Assembly: GCA_003956705.1 (NCBI GenBank)
Contig: QZCP01000098.1
Coordinates: forward strand, 1-64,000
DNA from: Brevipalpus yothersi
Taxonomy: Eukaryota > Arthropoda > Arachnida > Trombidiformes > Tenuipalpidae
Direction of reading: 5' to 3'
DNA length: 64,000 bases
Of this stretch, positions 1 to 12,760 are shown piece by piece. The position numbers and the translations under genes are program-made. The notes below the pieces were generated by a model. It was given only the letters and a program-made list of their open reading frames with translations. It made no database searches and had not been told where the DNA came from. Numbering within the stretch: the stretch's first letter is position 1; each line of letters opens with the position of its first letter.

Positions 1-1041
1 TTTCTGCTGAAGGTGAGTGTTCGGAGGCTAATTTTTCAATCAAAGGCTCTCTGGGTTCCAAATTTGATCCTTCGCAGATGATAAGATAGTCCTAAGGTAT
101 AGGTTGGGAATTATAAATGGACCATATATATGCAGCTATTTAGTAGTCGTAAATAACACCAGATTACTGCGAGAGGATCCTACTCTCGTTCAGAATGGAT
201 CTGCATGTGGAAATGATAACGAAAATATGTGTGTCAAACAAGAATGTGTCCCTCTGCCTCCTGGATGTCCCAAAAACTGTCCTGGAAAGAAAGTTCAGCA
301 CCCTGAAACTGATGAGTCGCTACCTGCTTACATAATTCCAGATCCTGAGTAAGTTTTCTACCATTTCTTGACAATCAATTGAGAGAACTCAGTGGCACCT
401 AACATCGAAGGAATCTTTTACTGCAAGATGCTCAATAGACCTCATTCTGCATACAAATCATTCCCAGGTATCATTTAAACTATAGTCACTCTCAGAGAGT
501 TTTTAAAAATTACCATGGAAACAGCCCATTTCATATTAGCTGTATGTTGCATTTTGAAGGCATTTCGAATGCATTCCACTCAATCGTTCCAGCTCTTGAT
601 CGAATCTTCTGATTATTAGTATTAATAGTTGAACAATCCAAGCTCTCCATCGAAGGGACTCAATACTCAATGGAAATCAATCACTTCTTTTCTCTTCTCA
701 GTGCTGAATCTGGTTATGGTGATGAAGCTGAAGGAATCAGCCTTTTCCAATGGATGCTGATTATTATCTTGATCTGTTGTTTAGTTGTTTCAACCTGTTC
801 GATTCATCGATATAAGAGCATGTCGAAGGGACCATCAGGAGAATCGAAAGCATCAATCACACCGAAAGACTCACCAACTAAAGAACCAAGACCTTCAAAG
901 GGCAATCGGGATAGCATCAAGAAAACTACAGAGAAAAAAACAGAAAAAAAGGACATGTCAATTCCAGAAAGAGCCCGGAACCAAGGGAAACAGTCAGATA
1001 AAAAGGCGAATATCTCAAGTCAGCGCCAGAAAGGAGCTTGA
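1..1041 (+). CDS. ADAM-like membrane protein, 3' end only (left edge)
   Basis: This is the last part of a reprolysin/disintegrin-family gene whose catalytic and disintegrin exons lie left of the window. Exons read as 1-12 (donor GTGAGT), 78-348 and 702-1041, joining in phases 1 and 2 as in the complete paralogue at 1642-4411. Exon 78-348 encodes the C-terminal Cys-rich module (REDPTLVQNGSACG, then CVPLPPGCPKNCPG). Exon 702-1041 encodes a short acidic linker, one hydrophobic helix (WMLIIILICCLVVST) and a basic Lys/Ser-rich cytoplasmic tail. It sits head-to-tail with the next paralogue and most resembles group I, so its missing protease domain is probably zinc-binding. That last point is inference only. 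Confidence 0.75.
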
Positions 1042-1641
1042 AGATTATCAGACCCTAAGGCACCAAGATTCATAACAATCGATTGCCGAACCATCATCAT
1101 CAACCGATGATAAATGATGAATATCACCTATTTTCATCCGGAGAGTCATTCATCCAGCTACTTTTTGTATGATACGTATTCTGGATTGTTACTTGGCTAT
1201 GATTAGTATTTCATTACGAAAAAATGTGAAAAACTCCGATAAGTTCTCTGATCACGAGAAATTTTTCTATTTCATCTGCACCTGATTCACTTGTATCAGC
1301 ATTTTTCCTTATGATTACTCTTCTTCCCATTCTTAATTTGCTAGAGAATATTATTCTTATCGATTAAAATGTACCCAGAAAGCATCAATCGCATTTTACT
1401 GTTGGAAACTTTCCAGTAAATTTTTCACTTGTCTCTAGGTTATATCTACAGGCATTATTTATTTACATTCATTCGTTAATGTAAGGATTCTCTTGGAAAA
1501 TTTTAAAATCCTGATTGAGTAAGCATGATGAATTACGGTGAGTTATCAAATAAGCTTGGAAATTAAGCCTTTTTAGTATAATTTAGTGGCCTAAATATTG
1601 GCAAAGATTTCGAACTCATTAATAGTTACTATAGTTTACTC
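1042..1641. other. intergenic, AT-rich
   Basis: 600 bases between two head-to-tail ADAM-like genes. It must hold the 3' UTR of the upstream gene and the promoter of the downstream one. I see no further exon-like segment, RNA gene or clear repeat. Confidence 0.5.
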
Positions 1642-4411
1642 ATGGGTATGCTATGGGTATATGTTGCCTTGACTATTATATCTAAAGTTTGGTTGGATGA
1701 ATCTGAGAAAATAAAGTGGAACACCGATGATGGTGAAACACTACCGACAATTGAAGTTACTTTTGAAGGTGAAATTATCGCAATTCCTCTTCGAGAAGCT
1801 CCTTTTTGTCAACTTTGGGAAACTCACAAATGTATGTGTTTCATGCTAAGAAAAGACGGCAATCACTCAGATTGGAGCTTAGTTTCATTCTCATATTGTG
1901 AAGATGGTGATATTAGAGGACACTTTCTGAACAGTACTGATTATTTTGAGGTGAGAACTATTGTAGTTGGATCCTCACGTGAATACAATGTGACCAGGTA
2001 TCCTCCTGGAGAAAACTACACCGAAGTGATTATTGATAATGTCGATGATGGGCATAGTAATTCCAGTACCAATGGTTCTCTCTACTTCAAACCCCTGTCT
2101 GAACCAGAGCTCAAGGACTACGAAACTGGCTTCATACCATGTGTATTCGTAATTGATCCGAAAATATTTGCTGATGAGCCCAGAGGAAGAATCCAATTCT
2201 TTTTGCAGGAGTTGATCACTGGTGCTAATGAATATCTGAATGAGTTTAATCTTGTGGCTGTATATAGAGGTTGGAAACAAGCTGAACCCTTTGATCTTGA
2301 GTACTCTCTTGATCTTGCGCTGGATATTTTTCTCAAGACACGTCATAAGCGTTATATTGATGAAGGAACTCATAGTTTAGTTTTTCTTTTTTCACCAATA
2401 AATATATATGATACATGTGAGTATCTATTATCAGCAGTCTATTATTGATCCTTTTCTGATAAATATTCTCTATAGATTTTCCTGATTTTCCTAACAATAG
2501 TCTAATATCTTCGAAATGTGAATTCTCTTTCTCCTCATTTAACTGAACAAGCTTTGAAAATTGTCGGTGGTCGAGCTATAAATGGTGCAATCTGCCATAC
2601 TTCGACGGGAATTTATCTAAAATACTGGAGAAAAATCGAGAGATTCTCCTTGAGACAGACAAGTGTAACCCTAGCACATGAAATTGGACACACACTTGGT
2701 ATGAGACATTCCGAAAATACACCTTGCAAAGAGCCTCCAAAAGGCAAGTTCTTCGTAATGCAAACCATAAGTACAAATGACCCTGGAAATATTCAATGGT
2801 CAAATTGTAGTCGAGAGGTTGTCAGAAAGAAAAGGCAATCTTATTTTTGCCTGAAAACGAAAATCAAACCTCCCAAGCCATCTTGTCAAAATGGTGTTCT
2901 CGAGAAAGGGGAACAATGTGAATGTGTCTCAGAGGCTTGTAGAAAATGTTGCAATAACGAGTGTCAACTAACCAGAGGCTCAAAATGCTCAAGTGGTCGA
3001 TGCTGTAATAAAGAAACTTGTAAGCCACGAAGGAAGGATGAGAAGTACACGTGCCGAAAAGCCAAGGATCTGTGTGACATTCCCGAGATGTGTGATGGAA
3101 CTTCAAGCAAATGTCCGCCAAATTATGTTGCTGCTAATGGCTATAGTTGTGGGAATCCCAATTATCCGGCCTACTGTTTCAATGGTAGATGTGGCAGTCG
3201 ACAGGATGTTTGTAGCTGGATATTTCCTGATTCTAAGATTTCACCGGAAAGTTGTTGGGATCTCAATAAGTTGGGCTCTCAATTCACAGGTTGTGGCCCT
3301 GTTTTCACTGATCAGAAGAAAACCCGGTACTTTGCGTGTGAGGAGGAGGATAAGTATTGTGGTAAGATATTCTGTCTTCCTAAAGACAAAAACACCGAGG
3401 AGTACGAAAATGCTTGGAGTGAGTTTCAAATGATTGTCAGAGAATCCGACCATTCATATCAGGTTCAATTTCGGTTTTTTGCAGAGTTAGATCGAGTTAG
3501 AAATGGAACCATTAAAACTAGGCCTGATTGCCTTTTTTTGTTTATTGGAGAAACCACTACATTACTACGAGAAGATCCAACTTTTGTTCAGAATGGATCT
3601 GCATGTGGAAAAAATAATGAAAGGATGTGTATCAAGCAAAAATGTTCACCCTTGCCTGGAGGATGCCCAAGCAATTGTTCAGGAGAACTGATCAGACATC
3701 CTGATACAAGTGAATCGATACCTGCTTACATACTTCCAGATCCGTAGTAAGTTCAATCAAGCTCAAAAATAGGCAAAGAGGCTATTGAATCATCTTTGAG
3801 AAGGTTTTCCTTTCAATTATCGTGACTAGTTCTTACCAGCCTATGTTATCCGGAGATGAATCATTTCCTAAACAAACCTCTTATGCATCAGTGATTATCA
3901 CACAGATGCAAGTGAATCTGATACTCTCTTTATGTTAACTCATTCCAAACTAACCATGAAACGGCGTCCAATCATAGATTAATACTACAAACATAATCGA
4001 TTAATGATGCTCACAAAACAAACTTAACCCTGCGAAAAATATTCAACTTCATGATAATTTTTTGATTCAATCTTTCTTTCCAGTGATGATGACCATGATG
4101 TTGTCATCGATGAACCTGAAGGAGTTGGCTTCTTGTTATGGTTCTTCATTATTTTCTTCATCTGTTGCTCAATCGTATCTGTCGTTCTGTATCTTCGCAA
4201 TATGAGATCACCGGGAAGCCATCCAGAGCGACAAAGTGTTCCCACCAAAGAGAAGAGGTCATCAGCGAAAGAACAAAAAACATCGAAAGCTATCAGCATT
4301 CCAAAGAGAACTGACCAGCAATCAAAGAATATAAAGGGCCCACATATTCGAGAGAAAATTCGAGACCAGAAGAAAATCTTGGACCAAAAAGTCCGCTATC
4401 AAGCAAAGTAA
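1642..4411 (+). CDS. ADAM-like metalloprotease-disintegrin, zinc site intact (group I)
   Basis: Predicted type I membrane metalloprotease of the M12B (reprolysin) family. Exons 1642-2416, 2552-3418, 3485-3746 and 4084-4411 join in frame to 743 residues. The ATG at 1642 is followed by a short hydrophobic signal segment, then a Cys-rich prodomain-like module (REAPFCQLWETHKCMCFMLR). The zinc site HEIGHTLGMRH lies at 2677-2709 with a Met-turn-like FVMQT after it. The disintegrin domain (CQNGVLEKGEQCECVSEACR onward) and Cys-rich region follow. Exon 4 gives an acidic linker, one transmembrane helix (FLLWFFIIFFICCSIVSVV) and a long basic tail. The intron-1 acceptor was set at 2550-2551 because an in-frame TAA lies just upstream and the paralogue at 6401 splices at the matching residue. 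A role in shedding or adhesion follows from the ADAM family; the substrate is unknown. Confidence 0.85.
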
Positions 4412-4828
4412 AATTATGAAAAGTGTTTACTCTCGAATATAATTCAATTTTTGTGGTACCTCCCAGCAAACACACGAGTGGTAATATTGTCTAATGTGAC
4501 CCTATGTATTATGTTCTATTGTTAATTCATTATGTAAATGGAAGAAAATGCCACTTTTCTCTCGTTTGTATTCCTTTTCAGTTTTAAATTATCATTCTGT
4601 TCTGTGTATCATTAGTGTTTTATGAATTTTATGTTTCTCTTGATTTTGGTGTAAAGATTGGCTGCAGATCATATTTATTGTAACAAAAATGGTAGCTCAG
4701 TATATTTTTTGTATGGAAGGGTAGTGATACAACGTAAAACAGATCTTCGAAAACAATTCATAGTTATAAAAGTTGAATTATATCATTTTAAGAAACATCA
4801 GGCAATTTCCCCACATTTAATCACATTT
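4412..4828. other. intergenic between convergent genes
   Basis: About 400 bases of AT-rich sequence after the stop of the ADAM-like gene and before the 3' end of the minus-strand Ulp1-like gene. Presumably overlapping 3' UTRs. No convincing coding potential was seen. Confidence 0.4.
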
Positions 4829-5578
4829 TCAAGGTCTATCCAACTCAAAATAGATTACAGGTGACCTGGAACCGGTGGGAAATGATGTTAATTTGTCTAA
4901 TTTAGAGCACGTAAGTAGATGAGATCGTAATAGCCACGGATCATCTGAAAAACGGACATCAGATGGATTCAAGTTGGAACATAGAGCTTGTGCATAAGCT
5001 AGAGCCATGCAGCCACTTTGGAATTCATTTAATTGCTGTGTTACTTGCTCATACGAAAATTCTAGCATCAACATGGGCTCATCAGTTTCTGGATTTGGGG
5101 CTTGCAAATTGTAAACCAGAGAAAGTACTTCTCGGGGTATTGATGGAAGAGAATCTGATTGGCTATCGAAAATTGAAATTAAATTGTACTCTTGGTGACA
5201 CATATTAGACACGGTGAAGTAATGATTTTCTTTTCTCAAAATTTGAATGAATCGATGCTTGTCAAATGATAGCTTTGGCAGCGAATTGTTTTCAAGTTTC
5301 TGTATTGGAAATAGTCCCTTATGGCCAAACTGAATTCTCATCTTTTTCTGGAAGAAATTGACAACATCAACAGGCAGCTCCTGCTCAAGATTTACGATCA
5401 TATCTTTTCCTTTCCGTCCAAGACTCATACTTGACGATGTTGAGCTTCGATTATCTACATCAGATAGGTTTCTGGATCTCCTCATGATAAATGACGCTAG
5501 AATACTTTGAAGCCGAAAGATTCTCTCCGCTATGGCTCGATGAGTCCAAGAAATTTCGAATAACTTTGAAAATATCAC
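4829..5578 (-). CDS. Ulp1/C48 peptidase-like protein with Ser in place of the catalytic Cys
   Basis: A 249-codon open frame; the first in-frame ATG is at codon 32 (5485), so the N-terminus may lie in an unseen exon. The C-terminal 180 residues follow the pattern of the Ulp1-like (C48) cysteine-protease fold common in transposon-derived arthropod proteins. An FQ..(M)RIQFGHKGL stretch comes first, then IQIL...NHYFTVSN with the usual His (residue 119), then IFDSQSDS with the usual Asp (138). The segment QQLNEFQSGCMALAYAQALC matches the usual Q..N.YDCG.FA.AYA block, and NPSDVRF..LRSHLLTC...FP completes it. Ser (188) stands where the nucleophilic Cys belongs, with a Cys two residues later, so proteolysis is doubtful. 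It lies alone between two ADAM-like genes. It may be a decaying mobile-element gene or a domesticated one. Confidence 0.6.
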   Translation of the reverse strand: MIFSKLFEISWTHRAIAERIFRLQSILASFIMRRSRNLSDVDNRSSTSSSMSLGRKGKDMIVNLEQELPVDVVNFFQKKMRIQFGHKGLFPIQKLENNSLPKLSFDKHRFIQILRKENHYFTVSNMCHQEYNLISIFDSQSDSLPSIPREVLSLVYNLQAPNPETDEPMLMLEFSYEQVTQQLNEFQSGCMALAYAQALCSNLNPSDVRFSDDPWLLRSHLLTCSKLDKLTSFPTGSRSPVIYFELDRP

Positions 5579-6400
5579 CGCTTGCTAATTAAAAAAATCG
5601 TCAACAAAATAATTGTTTTGAAAATGACTGGGATTCGTTGTTGGATTCAATTGGAACAATAGTCTCGCTCATCCGAATTACATTTCGATTGATACATACA
5701 TTTTTCTTGCCAATTAATCCGATGCATAAAGTCAAAATTGAAAATTCTTCTGGAATGCATAGAGGTTAAGTGAAAGTGATCTGATAGTCAAATTAAATCT
5801 CATTTATTGCTTTCGAATGATGTTCAGTTACAAAACTTCACTATGAGTAGTAAACACTGACTAGTGATAAGATAGCTTTATATTCTCAAAATTTTAATCA
5901 ATAACATCACATTGCTCAGTAGGAACATATAATACCATCTCTAAACTACGATGCTCATAGACGATCCGTTTCAGCCCCTTAATCGCTCCAATTTTGCAGC
6001 GGAGTCAATCATTATAGGGCTTCCATGTGAATCTTCTCAGAAACTCATCAACATTTACAACTTACCCAGTGTAAAATGATGATAATAATAATGATGCCTC
6101 AAGTGAGAATGAACCAAGCAAGCTAGCAAATTTAGCCAATCAATCAGATAATTTGATTTTACCGCCGATTGAACTAAATTAATAAACAAAGTTTTTCCCT
6201 TTAATTGACTTTACCCCTCAAAAATATCAAGGATTATGATGATAAACATTAAAATCCTGGTGGAAAAAGCGGAATGTGATGACAATTTTGAATGAAATCC
6301 CATGGTATAATGAGCTGTGAGAGAATCAACCAATTTTTTCAATTAATCTTGCAGAATATCATTTGAGAATGTTCCGGTGGATAATCGATATCATCACATA
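5579..6400. other. intergenic, AT-rich
   Basis: Some 820 bases between the divergently oriented Ulp1-like frame and the next ADAM-like gene. It should contain the promoters of both. A possible upstream exon of the Ulp1-like gene could hide here, but I could not identify one. No repeat or RNA gene recognised. Confidence 0.4.
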
Positions 6401-9012
6401 ATGAAAGAAATGAAATTGATGATATTCTTCATAATGATTAATGTTTCTTACTGCTCACTTGGTAGATCAAATGAAGTTTATTGGAATACATCGAGAGGAG
6501 ATACTATCCCTACCGTCGAGATTGGGTTTGAGGGCGAAATTTTGATAATCCATCTTCGAGAGGCTCCATATTGTCATCTCTGGTTAACTCATCATTGCCT
6601 GTGTTTCATGCTGAGAGAGTTTGATGAAGGCCCAGATTGGATTCTGGCCTCCTTCTCATATTGTGATGGAGATATTCGAGGACACTTTAGGAATAGGACA
6701 GAATTTTTTGCGATAGAAACTGTTTCGCATGAAAACACTCCAAGATATAATGTAACTAACTATCATCTGAAAGATAACGGCACCTATCATCCTATTGATA
6801 ATATCTTTACTCTACACGGACAATCTGATTTTGGAGAAAGTTCTCAGTATTTCAAACCTCTCTCTGAATCGGGACTCAAAGATCATGAGACTGGATACAT
6901 ACCTTGCCTATTTGTGATCGATGAGAAAGTTTTCAGGACGCAAGAGAGAGACAGGATTGATTTTTTCTTGCAAGATCTCGTCAATGATGGTAATAAATAT
7001 CTAAATGAATTCAATTTCGTGGCAGTGTTCATGGGCTGGAAACTAGCTCGAACGGAAGATACTTTGATCAATTCGCAAGAGGATATCGAAAGATTTATCC
7101 TACAAAATCATCGCTATTACATTGAGAATGGTACCCGAGGTCTGGTAATTCTTCTCAATACACAAAGTTAGTATCATAGCAAACGATTATCATCAGTCAG
7201 AGCTTGGTTGAAGAACCAATGATTAAGAAACATTTAGTTCAATACCCTAGCATGATTGATGAAATCTTGAAATTTTCAAGCTCTAAAAATAAATGATATT
7301 TTCTTCCACAAAAGCTTACGATCCCGTTATGGGCTTAGCTCTACAGGATTCAATCTGTAGACCTTCGATTGGACTATTTTTGCTGTACGATTGGACAGTA
7401 GACGATGAACCATTTTATCGAAGATGGCAACCGTTAGTTTTTGTACACGAGATTGGGCACACTCTTGGCCTGATACATACTGATTTGATACCTGAATGTA
7501 ACAGCACGCCACCAGGTAAATATTACATAATGGAACCAGGACTGAGGCCTGGCTTTTTGGATCTAGTATGGTCAAATTGCAGCAGCCAAGTGATTCAAAA
7601 ACAGAGACCAACATACTTTTGTTTGAGAGAGAAAATGAAGCCTCCCAAGAAATCCTGTCGAAATGGTGTTCTCGAAGATGGTGAACAGTGTGAATGTGTT
7701 ACAGAAGATTGTCGAAAATGCTGCGATGACAAGTGTCAATTGACCACTAACTCAGTATGCTCAAGTGGCCCATGTTGTGATGTGAAAACTTGTAAGCCAA
7801 GGGGTAAAAAGGAAAAATATTGGTGCCGGAAAGCTAGAGATTCATGCGATATTCCCGAAATGTGTGATGGGACTTCAGCGGAATGTCCATCTAATTATGT
7901 TGTGGCTAATGGCTATGAATGTGGAGATTCCTCCGATCAAGCATATTGTTTCAATGGTAGATGTGGAAGACGAAAAGATGCATGTACATGGGTTTTTGAG
8001 GATGGTCTTGTGAGCGATGAGAAATGCTTTAAGCATAATATGGAAACCTTAGAATTTTATGGATGTGGTCCGAGATTTCCTTACACAGAGAATGCTTCGA
8101 GTTATGCATGCGAGGAAAAAGACATGTACTGTGGTAAAATATTCTGTGGCTGTAGAGCAAACTGTTCCTACACAAAAAGCTTCATGATTGCTTGGAGTAA
8201 GTTTCCTCTCAATATTTTATCGAATTTAATCCCATATCTGGTTGATTCTTACTTTTCCAGGTGAATCAAGAATTCAGCCATACACATTTGATGGCTGTAC
8301 CTTTCTGAAGGTGGGAAACAATACTCATCTACTCCTAGAAGATTCAACATTCGTACAGAATGGATCTGTATGTGGAAGTGGCAAGATGTGTGTCCTACAA
8401 AAATGTATCCACTTGCCTCTGGGCTGTCCAACCGACTGTCCTGGAGAGCTAGTACAAGATCCTGTGACCCTTCAATGGCTACCTGCATTTATACTACCTG
8501 AATCAGGGTGAGTTTTTACTATGCTTATTTTCGGGCTCAACCCATGTTTGTCGTTGAATGAATCTGAACACAGGACTTCATTGGGAAATTTGATATTCAT
8601 GATGCAAAGCTTTTCCCTTCGTTTTGCTGGGTTGATTGACTTACGAGTATCACTGTTAGTTTATGAACATCAACATTTCATTTCATTCTAATAATAATAT
8701 GAAAATTGAAAGATAGAACAGTATTTGATGGTACAGATATATCCAATTCTTTCTTTTTTCAGTTTTGGTCCAGCTTATGAGCCTGAGAAACCAATATTGG
8801 GGTCACAGTATTGGTTTTATGGTCTGATTCCAATTCTAGCTCTACTTTTTTCGCTTATTATGCTTTTAATCCACAAGAAACAATCAAAGAAACAGAAAGC
8901 TCACTCGAAGACGTCCGAAGCATCATCGCTGAAACACCAGAAAGAAAGTCCGCAAAAGAAAAATAGAGATCGAAATACAAGGAATAAAATAGAAATAGGA
9001 AATAAGAAATGA
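6401..9012 (+). CDS. ADAM-like metalloprotease-disintegrin, zinc site intact (group I)
   Basis: Exons 6401-7166, 7315-8196, 8261-8507 and 8763-9012 join in frame to 714 residues. The start was put at the ATG at 6401 (MKEMKLMIFFIMINVSYC), which gives a signal peptide; the frame is open further upstream but without ATG. The prodomain-like module has REAPYCHLWLTHHCLCFMLR. The zinc site HEIGHTLGLIH is at 7446-7478, followed by YIMEPG as Met-turn. The disintegrin domain begins CRNGVLEDGEQCECVTEDCR and the Cys-rich region is complete. Exon 4 encodes a transmembrane helix (GLIPILALLFSLIMLLI) and a Lys-rich tail. Intron retention at 8508 would place TGA directly after the ectodomain. Closest in plan to the genes at 1642 and 52456. 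Predicted to be a cell-surface protease; substrate unknown. Confidence 0.85.
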
Positions 9013-9499
9013 TGAAATAATGAAATCAAATAAGTATAAGAGAAGTAGAATGCCATTTTATTCTTAGTCATTGTTCATACCAAGATTTACAAACTTGCTA
9101 TGATTGAATGCATAAGACCGACATCATCAGTCATCAATAAAAGGTTTTTGTCGAATCGATAACTCTAGAAAGGGACATAAATTGGTTGACTGAAGGTCCC
9201 TTCTTATTTGAATAGCTTCTGAATTTTCATGTTGACTTAATGAAAGTTTGATTATGATTCTATGCAATCAATGATGATCTTTTATAAATCGATCTTCTTC
9301 AAAATGAATTCTGCTAGAAAAATGGAATTGAGTTCTCTTGAAAGTGCAATTATTTCTGGCTGATGGAATGTATTGAAGAGGAAAAAATAAAATATTCAAG
9401 GTATTCATTAGGTGATGCATTCAGAGTTTGAGGGGATTGAATATATTATGGACATGCAACAATTTTTTTCATAGATTATCTCATCTTTTTAGCCTCCAA
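9013..9499. other. intergenic, AT-rich
   Basis: Between convergent ADAM-like genes. Nothing recognised apart from low-complexity A/T runs. The tandem segmental duplication starts near 9500. Confidence 0.4.
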
Positions 9500-12400
9500 A
9501 TTATACAAAAATTTTTGAGTTTATCACTGGTGAGAAACATACATTTTTCTGAGGCATTATGGAGCTTGTTAGACGCAAGTCGTTCATGAGAATTGATATA
9601 ATGAAGTTTGAAAAATTTAGAGATAATAAGAATTCTGAGAGAGATGGTATTCGAGAGAATTTAAAAGAGGCAGGTGTACATAGCTAGCTACAAGAGAATT
9701 TGATTAATTACTGGCCGATAGTCATTTTTTGCCTGTATCTCTTAGATATCTAGACTAGATCTGGCTGAGTAGCAAATGGAGCTCTGTTGATATAGATGAG
9801 AAAACTTCTCAACGATAGATGTTTGATTCTGTTACATATCATTCTGATCTTTTCCATGGAACGCTCTATATTATCTGGTATAACTTCATAATAAGGTTGA
9901 ACAATATGCTCATAAATATTGATCAACTAGAGAATGAGGCCAGAATGCAGTCAAGCTTGCGCTTTCTTCTTTCGATTTATGTTCACCATGACGATCACTG
10001 TAATGAGCGGAATTACGAGCAAGAGAATTATGATGATAATAATGTACCAAAATGTGCTCATCCAGTTACCATTTCCATCAGTATCAGAGTCACTATGAAG
10101 AAGAAAAATTTATTCCCATGAATTGATGGAATTATTCGAACAAAAAGGAAAAAAATCCTTAGAACTTGAGAATGAGTTCACGGATAGAAGAAATTTTTAA
10201 GTTTCCCTGAACATTTTAGGCAATCTCATCAATTCAGCTCTACTATGACGGATATTAGAATATCGTTCAGATTTTCATGAATAGGAAGAGACAAAAATTC
10301 ACAAAGCATTTCAAGATTAAACATACATGCATGTGAATCCCTCATTATGAATCATTTTTCAATGAGATGATTTATAATCAGATAGGCGATCAAGATATGT
10401 GAAACTTCACCTTGGATCCTCGAGAATGAACGCGGGAAACTCCTCTCCTGTGTATGGATGTGTAATTCTCTCTCCAGAACAATTTTTTGGACATCCTGGA
10501 GGAAGTGGAACACATGCCTGTTTAAAACACATTTTTCCAACTCCACAGTCAGAACCATCCTGAACGAAAGTAGGATCCATCTTTATTCTCAGTGGTTTCT
10601 TTATAATTAGAGAAGTACAGTTTTTCCACTTTACCTCAGAGAATACCTTGTCGGCAACTGACGAAGAAATATATTTTCAGATGAAAACTGAGAGATGGAT
10701 AATGTGTAGAACTCACTGAATTGGTAAAATTCAGGGGTCACGCCTAGCTCACTTGTACACCAAATTTTTCCACAAAATTTGTCTTTCTCTGCGCATTTCA
10801 CCATGGTTGATCTTGTCTCTGGAAACAAAGGTCCACATCCACCATCTCTAGTACGTCCCTTAAGATTTCCATTGTAACATTCATCTTTTGGAACTTTACC
10901 CTCTTTCAAAAGCCAACTGCACATATCTTGATGTCTTCCGCATCTACCATTGAAACAGTAGCCCCTTCCAGAACTATGTTCTGGTCCACATTTGTACCCA
11001 TTAGACACAACATAATTAGGTGGACATTCACCTGACTTTCCATCACATAGCTCCGGAATATCACACGAATCTGAAGCTGCTCGACACTGGATTCCCGTTA
11101 TATAATTGCAAGTGGATACATCACAGCATGGGCCATTGGAACATTTCGATCCTTCCGTCAAACGGCACTCCTCATCACAACATTGTTGACATTTTTCCGA
11201 AATGCAATCACATTCTTCTCCCTTCTGTACTAGACCATCTCCACAAAATGGTTGATATGGGCTCACTTTCAATTGAAGACAGAAAAATTGTTTCCTACTT
11301 TTCTCCATCTGCGCTATGCTGCATGGGGACCATGTGAGAGTTCCAGGATCCCATGTTGTTTTGTTTTTCATTATCCAGAGAACACTATTAGGCATTTTGC
11401 CTTCACATTCAGTATGATCTATGTGTTTCAAGCCAAATTGATGTCCCATTTCGTGAATGAAAGTTGTTATCTGATTGCGTGTGGTGATGTTATCTCTTTT
11501 CGGGTAGTAAATTATGTACATTGAATACCCATTTAGCCTACACATGGACCCCTCTGAAGCTATCCCAACAGCTTTTCATGGCAATTTTTGAATTTTATAT
11601 TAGTATCAATGCTGAATCAAATGAGTACATGAGATGCAAGCATATTTTGAACTACAAGTCAAAATTGTGTTGCAAAAAGGATTGAGATTTTCATTTCAGA
11701 TGGATTGAATGAAAAAGATTAATTTTCATTCTATCACATTTTGGGTTGGACACATGAATAGGACTCACCCGATTTCCCGTACATGGTAGGGGTGAGTAGT
11801 GCTATGCTATGGTATTCTTTTTGCTTTTCATATGAACGGTATCCTATATCTAGAAAATAATCAATTGCTACAGCATTGGTAGTGTAATTTGGTAATGCCA
11901 GTGCCCAGCCATAGTAAATAATTAGAATATTGAATCGTGAATAATAGTGATTCCCCTTATTGACAAGATTCTGCAGGAAAATGTCAATATTGTCTTCTGT
12001 AAGATTGTCGATAACTCTTTGATCAACAACAAAGAAACATTTGACATATCCTGTCGCATTATCATTGAGATCATAATACTCAGGAAGAGGTTTGAAATAA
12101 TGAAAATCATCCTTCTGACTAGGTCTAACAACTTCAGATGTCCAATCAAAATCAGCTCCCCCTTTGGTAAAATTCGTTGGTGGTCCAAGCTTTGTGACAA
12201 GATGTTGTTGTGACTTTTTATCTTTGCTCGGAGCTACTAAGAAATAATCGGCACTGTTCATGAATTCTCCATGAACTCTACCATCACAATATACGAATGA
12301 GCCAACTTCCCAATTTGAGGCATTTTGATCTCGTCTGAGAACAAAACAATCGCATTTATGAGTGACGGTGAGGCGACAAAAAGGGGCTTTCTGAAGTGGA

Positions 12401-12760
12401 ACTACAAGAGTTCTGCCTCGGAATGTTACTCTCAGGATAGCTTCATTATACCCATCGCCGATGATCCAATCTAGTGAGGTGAGCTCAACTTGATTATAAT
12501 TGAATACAAAATTATTCAACACAAATAAAATGAATATCGAAAGATGGAAATTTTGAGTGAGAACTTCCCAGATTTTCGATAGGGCGAACATTTCATATTC
12601 ACATTGACTTCCTAAATTCCTAAATTCATTCCATTTTTCAATAAAATTTTCATAGTGTTACCTTATAGATTGGTTTTGAGGTTACTGAAGAGTAATGTTT
12701 ACTTTTCTTAAGCCCTCTACCGGGATGATATCAACAGTACTAAGAAGGATACTGCAACGA
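9500..12760. repeat. tandem segmental duplication, copy 1
   Basis: About 3.25 kb containing a whole ADAM-like gene plus 3' flank. It matches 17518-20775 base for base over long stretches, including non-coding sequence (for example GAGGCATTATGGAGCTTGTT in both). The offset is about 8.02-8.03 kb. Flanking homology stops near 9500 on the left and near 12755 on the right. About 60 bp of further homology then reappears at 14961-15020 (matching 20772-20830), so 2.2 kb is extra in copy 1 or missing from copy 2. Confidence 0.85.
9951..12591 (-). CDS. ADAM-like metalloprotease-disintegrin, zinc site intact (group II, duplicate copy 1)
   Basis: Exons on the minus strand: 12591-11769, 11571-10717, 10657-10411 and 10092-9951, joining in frame to 688 residues. 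The signal segment (FHLSIFILFVLNNFVFN) precedes a prodomain-like module with PLQKAPFCRLTVTHKCDCFV. The zinc site HEMGHQFGLKH spans 11455-11423, and LWIMKNK provides the Met-turn. The disintegrin domain (CGDGLVQKGEECDCISEKCQ) and Cys-rich segment follow. The last exon gives a transmembrane helix (WYIIIIIILLLVIPLITVIVM) and a very short basic tail (NRKKKAQA). The exon-3 acceptor at 10659-10658 was chosen because it alone keeps frame, and copy 2 agrees. Nearly identical to the gene at 17974-20619. Confidence 0.85.

Noticed and set aside
2518..2551. Start of the second exon of the 1642 gene at 2518
   Set aside because: No ATG there and an in-frame TAA just upstream; the paralogue at 6401 splices at the residue matching 2552, which also keeps frame.
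4658..4864. 68-codon + strand frame
   Set aside because: AT-rich, no motif, overlaps the 3' end of the Ulp1-like frame on the other strand.
9819..10121. 100-codon + strand frame
   Set aside because: It is antisense to the transmembrane exon of the 9951-12591 gene; the minus-strand reading matches all paralogues.
10635..10636. Acceptor CTGAG at 10636-10635 for exon 3 of the 9951 gene
   Set aside because: It breaks the frame by one phase; the acceptor at 10659-10658 keeps it, and copy 2 has the same arrangement.
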